From: Burkholderiaceae bacterium
Lineage (GTDB): Bacteria; Pseudomonadota; Gammaproteobacteria; Burkholderiales; Burkholderiaceae
DNA length: 13,218 nucleotides
Reading direction: 5' to 3'
Assembly (NCBI GenBank): GCA_017997515.1
Contig: JAGOEY010000028.1
Span: 1 to 13,218 of the forward strand
Shown: positions 5,546 through 13,218 of the stretch, one piece after another
Numbering within the stretch: the first letter of the stretch is position 1
Layout of the letters: each line of letters begins with the position of its first letter
The notes under the pieces: generated by a model
What the model saw: only the letters and a program-made list of their open reading frames with translations
Told to the model about the DNA's origin: nothing
Databases searched by the model: none
Program-made: the position numbers and the translations under genes

Positions 5546-7405
5546 TCACCGCTTCTGGTACATGGTCTCGATGGCGTCGGCAAAGTGCGCCGCCAGGTTG
5601 GTGCGCTTGAGTTTGAGTGTGGGGGTCATGAAGGTGTTCTCAACCGTCCACGGCTCCAGCGTCAGGTGCACGGCGCGGGGCACGGCGTAGCGGGCAAAAC
5701 TGCTGGTGTTCTTCTCGATGCGGGCCAGCACGGCGCGTTGTACGGCGGGGTCATTCACGCTGGCGGGTTGGGCCGGGTCCAGGCCCAGGTCGGTGGCTAG
5801 GCGCTGCCATTCGTCCCGCGCCAGTACAGCCACACAGGCGATGAAGGGGCGGTTTTCGCCCACCACAAAAGCCTGCTCCAGCAGCGGGTCGGCCAGCAAT
5901 GCCAGCTCCAGGTCGCCGGGCGGAATTTTTTCGCCGGTGGAGGTGACGATGATTTCCTTGATGCGGCCTTTGATGTAGATGCGCCCGTTCACGATGTCGG
6001 CCTGGTCGCCGGTGCCCAGCCAGCCGTCGGGGCTGAGGATTTTGGCGGTGTCTTCGGGCCGTTTCCAGTAGCCGCGCATCACGATGGGGCCACGCACCTG
6101 CAGCTCATGCTGGTCGCCAATCCGCACCTCCACGCCGGGCAGCGCGCGGCCGACACATGCAGGGTCGTTGTCGTGCAGCGTGTTGACCGATACCACGGGT
6201 GATGTTTCGGTCATGCCGTAACCCTGCACCAGCGGCAGGCCCAGGCCCAGAAAACACCGGGCAATAGTGGGTGACAGCGGCGCGCCGCCACTGACGGCCA
6301 CGCGCACACGGCCACCGAGCTGGGCCAGCAGGGGGTTGGCCACCAGCGCCTGCAGCAGCGGCCAGGGCAGGGCGGCCATCCAGCCTCCGGCCTGGGTGTC
6401 CTGCGGCGGGGGCAGCTTTTGCGCGGCGCAAAACCGCTGCCATCCTTTAGCCTGGGCGGCTTCAAACAGCTGCATCTTCCAGGGGGATGCGGAGAGTGTC
6501 TCCAGCAACTTGGCGTGGATACGTTCGTAGATACGTGGCACCGACACCAGCACGGTGGGACGCACATTTTTCAGGTCTTCGCCAAGCTGCTGCACCGAGC
6601 GCGCATACACCACACAGCTGCCCGCCGCGATGGGCAGGTAATAACCACCGGTGCGCTCAAAGGTGTGCGACAGCGGCAGGAAGGACAGGAACACGTCGTC
6701 CACCGTGGGCGCAATCCGCTCCAGCACCGCCTTGACGTCGCTGACCACGTTGTGGTGGGTCAGCATCACACCTTTGGGTTTGCCGGTGGTGCCCGAGGTG
6801 TAGACCACGGCGGCCAGGTCGTCCGGCCCGGGCGCGTGGGGCCAGCCTGCGGCAGGTGTGGGTTTCGTGGGTTCAGAGGCCCCGGCGGCCAGCCATTGCG
6901 CGAGTGTGTACACGGGCACGTCATGCGCCGACGGCACTGGCACCACGGCGTTGGCATCGGTGACCACCACGGCACGTAATGCGGGGAATTGGGTGCCCAC
7001 CGCCCGCACCTTGTCCCACTGTGCCGCCTGCGCCACCCACAGCACCGACGCCTCGCAGTCCGCGAGGATGTAGGCAATGCTGCCGGGGTTGTCGATGGCG
7101 TGTAAGGGCACGGGCACACAGCCCGTGGCCAGTGTGGCCTGGTCGGCGGACATGGCGTCCAGCCCGTTGGGCAGCAGGATGGCCACCCGTGCCGCGGCGG
7201 GCAATTGCAACGCGGCCAGTGCCTGGGCCCAGAGGTTGACCCGCTCTTGTGTTTGTGCCCAGGTCAGGCTGGTCCAGGTGCTCGAGGTGGTGTCGAATGC
7301 ACGGAAGGCTTCTGCACCGGGCGTATGGGCCGTGCGGTAAGCCAGCAGTTGGGGCAGCGTTTGTACGGTTTTGATCGAGGGCAGGGCAGTCGAGAGAGGT
7401 GTCAT
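5546..7405 (-). CDS. Long-chain-fatty-acid--CoA ligase (AMP-forming)
   Basis: A 619-residue adenylate-forming enzyme that activates fatty acids to acyl-CoA through an acyl-adenylate, feeding beta-oxidation or lipid synthesis. Motifs in order: the phosphate-binding YTSGTTGKPKG loop (202-212), FLPLSHTFER (242-251; typical of the long-chain FAA1/FadD15-like branch), VSGGAPLSP (371-379), GYGMTETSP (395-403), GWLGTGD (461-467), and the hinge GRIKEIIVTSTGEKIPP (480-496). A C-terminal TPTLKLKR near residue 595 contains the likely catalytic lysine of the small domain. No signal or membrane segment is seen, so it is cytosolic or peripheral. The ATG at 7405 has only a weak ribosome site. It diverges from the GGDEF gene and converges on dusA. 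The long-chain preference comes from family resemblance, not from a substrate residue I can read. Confidence 0.92.
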   Translation of the reverse strand: MTPLSTALPSIKTVQTLPQLLAYRTAHTPGAEAFRAFDTTSSTWTSLTWAQTQERVNLWAQALAALQLPAAARVAILLPNGLDAMSADQATLATGCVPVPLHAIDNPGSIAYILADCEASVLWVAQAAQWDKVRAVGTQFPALRAVVVTDANAVVPVPSAHDVPVYTLAQWLAAGASEPTKPTPAAGWPHAPGPDDLAAVVYTSGTTGKPKGVMLTHHNVVSDVKAVLERIAPTVDDVFLSFLPLSHTFERTGGYYLPIAAGSCVVYARSVQQLGEDLKNVRPTVLVSVPRIYERIHAKLLETLSASPWKMQLFEAAQAKGWQRFCAAQKLPPPQDTQAGGWMAALPWPLLQALVANPLLAQLGGRVRVAVSGGAPLSPTIARCFLGLGLPLVQGYGMTETSPVVSVNTLHDNDPACVGRALPGVEVRIGDQHELQVRGPIVMRGYWKRPEDTAKILSPDGWLGTGDQADIVNGRIYIKGRIKEIIVTSTGEKIPPGDLELALLADPLLEQAFVVGENRPFIACVAVLARDEWQRLATDLGLDPAQPASVNDPAVQRAVLARIEKNTSSFARYAVPRAVHLTLEPWTVENTFMTPTLKLKRTNLAAHFADAIETMYQKR

Positions 7406-7420
7406 CGGCAGTCTGAGTCA

Positions 7421-7430
7421 GGGTTAACCC
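7421..7430. promoter_or_regulatory. Palindrome before the acyl-CoA ligase gene
   Basis: GGGTTAACCC is a perfect 10-base palindrome 15 bases upstream of the acyl-CoA ligase ATG, in the spacer shared with the divergent GGDEF gene. It could be an operator. I found no clear -10/-35 pair for either gene in this 190-base spacer. Confidence 0.25.
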
Positions 7431-7596
7431 GGGTCATCATACTGCTGCACATCACTCCCCTTGGGTGCTTGTGCGGGTGCACCGACATCTGCTTCGCCGC
7501 AGGGGTTTGTGGCGCGGTTGGCGCAGCGGTCGGGTACGATTGTTTACATCTGGCAGACCGCTGTTCAAGGCCTTTGGGCCGCTTTTTACCTTCTCC

Positions 7597-8532
7597 ATGC
7601 TTGACCTTCCGCTCCACGATTTCGAGGCCGCCGGGCGCGCCGTTCTGTCATTTCTGCACAAACGTTTCGGGTTTTCACTCTGGATGGTGACACGCACCGA
7701 AGGGGACGACTGGATCGTCCTGCAGTCCGAGGACCATGGTTACGGCGTAGGCCCGGGCACGGTGTTCCGTTGGGCCGACTCTTTCTGTTCCGAGATGGTC
7801 AAGGGCAACGGGCCGCGTGTGGCACCCGACTCGGACATGGTCAGTGCCTATGTGGCTGCTCCCATCGGGCAGCAGGTATCCATCAAAGCCTACATCGGGG
7901 TGCCGCTGACCAAGTCGGATGGCACCTTGTTTGGCACTCTGTGCGCCATCGACCCCGTGCGCCAACCCGACGGTCTGGCCGATGAGCAGGAATTGGTTGA
8001 ACTGCTGGCCGCGCTGCTGAGCAAAGTTCTGAACGCCGAGCTGCGTTCGGCACTGGACGCACGCCGCAGCCAGCGCCTGGAGCTGGAGGCGCAGTCCGAC
8101 GCGCTCACGCAGCTGTCGAACCGCCGCGCGTGGGATGTATTGCTGGCCCAGGAAGAAGAGCGTTGCCGCCGTTACGGCCACCCGGCCACGGTGCTGGCGA
8201 TTGACCTGGACGAGCTCAAGGGGGTGAACGACACGCTGGGCCACGCAGCAGGTGACGCGCTGATCGTGCGTGCGGCAGATGCCTTGCGTATGGCCGCCCG
8301 CGACAACGATGTGGTGGCCCGCCTGGGCGGTGATGAGTTTGGTGTGATTGCAGTGGAATGTGACCAAGCCGGGGCCGACGCCTTGCTGGCGCGCACCCGG
8401 CGTGCGCTGCTGGAGCATGACGTCAAAGCCTCGATTGGTATGGCGGTGCGCCTGCCGTCCATCGGGCTCAAATTGGCCTGGGAAACTGCCGACCAGCGTA
8501 TGTATGTGGAAAAGCGGTCGCGTGGCCGCTGA
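7597..8532 (+). CDS. GAF-GGDEF diguanylate cyclase
   Basis: A 311-residue soluble protein predicted to make cyclic di-GMP from two GTP. Residues about 8-150 form a GAF-type sensor domain (IKAYIGVPLTKSDGTLFGTLCAIDP at 96-120 is the usual GAF core). A short helical linker (about 150-167) leads to the GGDEF domain: DALTQLSNRRAWD (168-180), AIDLDELKGVNDTLGHAAGD (201-220) and an intact GGDEF (244-248). RDND (235-238) lies exactly 5 residues before GGDEF, a canonical RxxD inhibitory site, so product feedback is expected. No transmembrane segment is present and the GAF ligand is unknown. The frame is open further upstream to a GTG at 7465, but that extension is Arg-rich and unlike the family, so I chose the ATG at 7597 even though its ribosome site is weak. 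It is transcribed alone and faces the GntR gene tail to tail. Confidence 0.9.
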   Translation: MLDLPLHDFEAAGRAVLSFLHKRFGFSLWMVTRTEGDDWIVLQSEDHGYGVGPGTVFRWADSFCSEMVKGNGPRVAPDSDMVSAYVAAPIGQQVSIKAYIGVPLTKSDGTLFGTLCAIDPVRQPDGLADEQELVELLAALLSKVLNAELRSALDARRSQRLELEAQSDALTQLSNRRAWDVLLAQEEERCRRYGHPATVLAIDLDELKGVNDTLGHAAGDALIVRAADALRMAARDNDVVARLGGDEFGVIAVECDQAGADALLARTRRALLEHDVKASIGMAVRLPSIGLKLAWETADQRMYVEKRSRGR

Positions 8533-8544
8533 GCGTTGGCTCAG
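8529..8544. terminator. Hairpin spanning both stop codons of convergent genes
   Basis: CTGAGC-GTTG-GCTCAG is a perfect six-pair hairpin. Its left arm contains the TGA of the GGDEF gene and its right arm the TGA (on the minus strand) of the GntR gene, which are only 8 bases apart. It has no T run on either side, so termination would be weak or Rho-assisted. Confidence 0.35.
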
Positions 8545-9188
8545 GCCGCGGCTTCCAGCCCGTTGGCAAAATGGGCGCGCATGTTTTGCACAGTGGTGTC
8601 TGCATCGCGGGCGGCGAGTGCGGCCATAACGGCGCGGTGTTCTGCCAGTGACTCTTGAATGCGTCCACTTTTGAGCAGCGAGTTATGGCGGTTGAGCTTC
8701 ATCACCTTGCGCAGGTCCGCCACCATCTGGCTGCGCCAGCGGTTGTCGGAAATCTCCAGTACCCGCATGTGAAAACGTTCGTTCACGGCAAAAAAGCGTT
8801 CCCGATCGTCCACGGCGGCTTCCAGCTCGGCGTGTAAGTCCTGCAGTTCTTTTAATTGGTCGGAGGTGGCACGCGCAGCCACCACCCCGGCGGCGTCACT
8901 CTCCAGCAGGCTCAGCAGGTGGTACACGTCGCTCAGGTCTTTTTCATTCACCTCGGTTACATAAGCACCGCGCCGCACCTTCATGGTGACCAGGCCTTCG
9001 GCGGCCAGCACCTTCAGCGCCTCGCGCAGGGGCGTGCGGCTGATGCCGTATTCATCGGCTATTTTCAGCTCGTCAATCCAGCTGCCGGGCTCTAGGGCGC
9101 GGTTAAAAATCTGCTGGCGCAGCAGCTCTGCAACCTCTTCATACAGGGCGCGGGGCGCAAGGCGGACATCGGGCATCAGGGCAGACAT
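8541..9188 (-). CDS. GntR-family (FadR/FCD) transcriptional regulator
   Basis: A 215-residue DNA-binding regulator. The winged helix-turn-helix (about 12-79) contains [52 protein letters not shown] and the wing RRGAYV. The ligand domain (about 85-210) is of the FCD type, with His140 (NERFH), His184 (EHR) and His206 (MRAHF) at the places of the metal-binding histidines. The usual Asp of the D-x3-H pair appears to be Asn136, so metal binding may be altered. The ATG at 9188 gives a normal FCD length; the frame runs open far upstream, but that part is only antisense to the mutase gene. It diverges from the methylmalonyl-CoA mutase operon, so it probably controls that operon and itself, with a pathway acyl-CoA or organic acid as ligand. 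That target is inferred from position only. Confidence 0.9.
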   Translation of the reverse strand: MSALMPDVRLAPRALYEEVAELLRQQIFNRALEPGSWIDELKIADEYGISRTPLREALKVLAAEGLVTMKVRRGAYVTEVNEKDLSDVYHLLSLLESDAAGVVAARATSDQLKELQDLHAELEAAVDDRERFFAVNERFHMRVLEISDNRWRSQMVADLRKVMKLNRHNSLLKSGRIQESLAEHRAVMAALAARDADTTVQNMRAHFANGLEAAA

Positions 9189-9221
9189 GGCGTGATTGTA
9201 AGCTGCGTGGAATATTCTGAA

Positions 9222-9235
9222 TTTATAATTATGAA
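9222..9235. promoter_or_regulatory. AT palindrome with a perfect -10 box; candidate GntR operator
   Basis: TTTATAATTATGAA is a 14-base palindrome with one T-G mismatch (16 with the flanking A and T). It contains TATAAT (9224-9229), an exact sigma-70 -10 box reading toward the mutase gene. No good -35 is present, as in activator-dependent promoters. A regulator bound here would cover the promoter. GAATATTC (9210-9217), a perfect 8-base palindrome, lies next to it on the GntR side. Confidence 0.4.
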
Positions 9236-9278
9236 TGATGTAAACTCGCAGGCAGTGCCCAAAACTTGCGGGGAAACC

Positions 9279-9299
9279 AGTACAAACAGCACCTGTACT
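9279..9299. promoter_or_regulatory. Inverted repeat in the mutase leader
   Basis: AGTACA (9279-9284) and TGTACT (9294-9299) are a perfect inverted pair with a 9-base spacer, ending 27 bases before the mutase ATG. It could be a second operator half-site pair for the divergent GntR protein. Six-base arms are weak evidence on their own. Confidence 0.25.
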
Positions 9300-9326
9300 T
9301 TCTCGCCCTTTCATACCGAGCCCACC

Positions 9327-11491
<2,165 letters not shown>

Positions 11492-11495
<4 letters not shown>

Positions 11496-12538
11496 ACATG
11501 GCGTCTGTGCGAACCATGGTCACGGCCGACACGTTGCTGGCCGCCGAAGGCCCGCTGCAGCGCCGTGCCATCGCCAAAGCCATCACGCTGCTGGAGTCCA
11601 CACGCGCGGACCACCGTGTACTAGCGGATGAGTTGCTCACCGGTCTGCTGCCCCACACCGGCAAGTCGTTCCGCCTCGGCATCAGCGGCGTCCCTGGCGT
11701 CGGCAAGTCCACTTTTATCGAAGCGCTGGGCCTGTTCCTCATCGGCCAGGGCCACCGCGTGGCGGTGCTTACCATCGACCCGTCCTCGACCGTGTCGGGT
11801 GGTTCCATCCTGGGCGACAAGACACGTATGGAGCGGCTGTCGGTGCATGAACGCGCCTACATCCGCCCCAGCCCATCGTCGGGCACGCTCGGTGGTGTGG
11901 CCGAAAAAACCCGCGAGGCGATGTTGGTGTGTGAAGCCGCAGGCTACGACATCGTGATCGTTGAAACCGTGGGTGTGGGCCAGAGCGAAATCGCCGTGGC
12001 GGGTATGACCGACATGTTTGTGCTGCTGCAGCTGCCCAATGCGGGTGACGACCTGCAGGCCATCAAGAAAGGTGTGATGGAGCTGGCCGACCTGGTGGTC
12101 ATCAACAAGGCCGACATCGACCCCGACGCTGCGACGCGGGCGCGGGCGCAAATCACCTCGGCGCTGCGTTTGCTGGGCCAACATGGCAATGCCGGGCATG
12201 CGCACCATGACGAAACACTGTGGCACCCGCAGGTGGTGCAGCTCAGCGCGCTGGCGGGCACGGGGCTCGATGCGTTCTGGGCCGCAGTGGCGAAGTTCCA
12301 GACCCTGCAGGCCGCCAATGGCCGGCTGGCCAGCCGCCGCCAGCAGCAGTCGCTGGCATGGATGTGGGAGCGCATCGACGCCGGGCTGAAACAGGCATTT
12401 CGCCAGCATCCTGCGGTGCAGGCCGACCTGGCACAAACGCTGGTACAGGTGCAGGCAGGCACGCTGGCGGCCTCCACTGCAGCACGAAATCTGCTCAACG
12501 CGTACGCGGGACGTACGCAAGACGCTATCAATTCTTAA
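11492..12538 (+). CDS. meaB: Methylmalonyl-CoA mutase-associated GTPase MeaB
   Basis: A 348-residue G3E-class P-loop GTPase (older name ArgK) that acts as chaperone of methylmalonyl-CoA mutase, gating loading of adenosylcobalamin and removal of damaged cofactor. It shows the P-loop GVPGVGKST (66-74), TIDPSS (94-99), [11 protein letters not shown] (103-113; the family block), [11 protein letters not shown] (125-135), ETVGVGQSE (158-166; G3) and NKAD (205-208; guanine recognition). The C-terminal helical arm (about 275-348) contains [15 protein letters not shown], matching the E. coli dimerisation region. The GTG at 11492 overlaps the mutase stop (GTGA), implying translational coupling; the ATG at 11498 is an equally possible start, giving two residues fewer. 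Confidence 0.95.
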
Positions 12539-12581
12539 GTAAACCCTCTACCCGATCCCCACACACTGACTGAGCCACACC

Positions 12582-13218
12582 ATGCAAGAAATCATTGAAC
12601 AGCTTGAACAGAAACGCGCCCAGGCCCGCCTGGGTGGTGGACAAAAACGCATCGACGCGCAGCACAAGAAGGGCAAACTCACCGCCCGTGAACGCATTGA
12701 GCTGCTGCTGGATGACGGCACGTTTGAAGAGTGGGACATGTTTGTCGAACACCGCTGCACCGACTTCGGCATGCAGGACCAGAAGATCCCTGGCGACGGC
12801 GTGGTCACCGGCTACGGAATGATCAATGGCCGCCTGGTGTTCATCTTCAGCCAGGACTTCACCGTGTTTGGTGGTGCCTTGTCCGAGACCCATGCCGAGA
12901 AGATTTGCAAGGTGATGGACCAGGCCATGAAGGTCGGTGCGCCGGTGATTGGCCTGAACGACTCGGGCGGCGCACGTATCCAGGAGGGTGTCGCCTCACT
13001 CGGTGGGTATGCCGACGTGTTCCAGCGCAACGTGATGGCCAGCGGTGTGGTGCCGCAGATCAGCATGATCATGGGCCCCTGTGCGGGCGGCGCGGTGTAC
13101 AGCCCGGCCATGACCGACTTCATCTTTATGGTGAAGGACAGCAGCTACATGTTTGTGACCGGCCCCGAAGTGGTCAAGACCGTGACGCATGAAGAGGTCA
13201 CAGCCGAAGAGCTGGGTG
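12582..13218 (+). CDS. pccB: Propionyl-CoA carboxylase beta subunit (5' part, cut by window edge)
   Basis: The first 212 codons are present and the frame runs off the window. This is the carboxyltransferase subunit, which moves CO2 from carboxybiotin on the alpha subunit to propionyl-CoA, giving methylmalonyl-CoA. It shows [24 protein letters not shown] (23-46), [12 protein letters not shown] (68-79), [20 protein letters not shown] (89-108), [10 protein letters not shown] (127-136; acyl-CoA binding/oxyanion loop) and [16 protein letters not shown] (165-180; second loop). This pattern fits propionyl-CoA carboxylase better than the related methylcrotonyl- or acetyl-CoA enzymes, and the mutase context supports it. 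It starts 43 bases after meaB and is very probably in the same transcript. The alpha subunit gene would be expected just beyond the edge. Confidence 0.95.
   Translation, partial: MQEIIEQLEQKRAQARLGGGQKRIDAQHKKGKLTARERIELLLDDGTFEEWDMFVEHRCTDFGMQDQKIPGDGVVTGYGMINGRLVFIFSQDFTVFGGALSETHAEKICKVMDQAMKVGAPVIGLNDSGGARIQEGVASLGGYADVFQRNVMASGVVPQISMIMGPCAGGAVYSPAMTDFIFMVKDSSYMFVTGPEVVKTVTHEEVTAEELG

Noticed and set aside
7465..7596. N-terminal extension of the GGDEF protein from a GTG at 7465
   Set aside because: The extension is Arg-rich, has no signal or membrane segment, and precedes the natural GAF-domain start. It is probably a GC-rich accidental open frame.
9192..9326. N-terminal extension of the mutase from a GTG at 9192
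   Set aside because: The extra 45 residues do not resemble mutases and cover the promoter palindrome. The ATG at 9327 gives the normal length.

Overview
The window looks like chromosomal DNA of a betaproteobacterium, most likely of the family Comamonadaceae (Rhodoferax, Polaromonas or a relative). The grounds are high GC, the protein sequences, and two copies of a short intergenic hairpin repeat I associate with that family. The species cannot be fixed from sequence alone.

Left part (1-3090). Three genes run leftward. A 2-hydroxychromene-2-carboxylate isomerase/DsbA-family protein is cut by the window edge. A YfcG-like glutathione S-transferase overlaps its start by 4 bases (GTGA). A large putative lipoprotein carries an M14 zinc carboxypeptidase domain.

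Middle-left (3090-5450) is the most unusual part. A short reading frame at 3093 begins like a DusA protein (MSLPKTTPWTLSVAP) and then breaks. The otherwise intact dusA gene lies about 1.35 kb downstream and has no ATG start before its conserved core. Between the two is an AT-richer segment with a solitary PEP-CTERM exported-protein gene, a good sigma-54 promoter candidate with an upstream inverted repeat, a strong terminator, and two near-identical terminator-like repeats. I read this as a cargo island, or the scar of one, at the 5' end of dusA, which is a known attachment site for integrative elements. No integrase gene is left.

Middle-right (5450-8540). A leftward long-chain acyl-CoA synthetase gene diverges from a rightward GAF-GGDEF diguanylate cyclase gene that keeps its product-inhibition site.

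Right part (8541-13218). A leftward GntR/FCD regulator diverges from a rightward operon: methylmalonyl-CoA mutase, its G-protein chaperone MeaB, and the start of the propionyl-CoA carboxylase beta subunit. PccB carboxylates propionyl-CoA. The mutase turns methylmalonyl-CoA into succinyl-CoA, and an epimerase (not in view) would link the two steps. MeaB protects and reloads the B12 cofactor. The GntR protein is the obvious candidate regulator, and the shared spacer has palindromes that could be its operator. No tRNA, rRNA, CRISPR array or transposase gene was seen.
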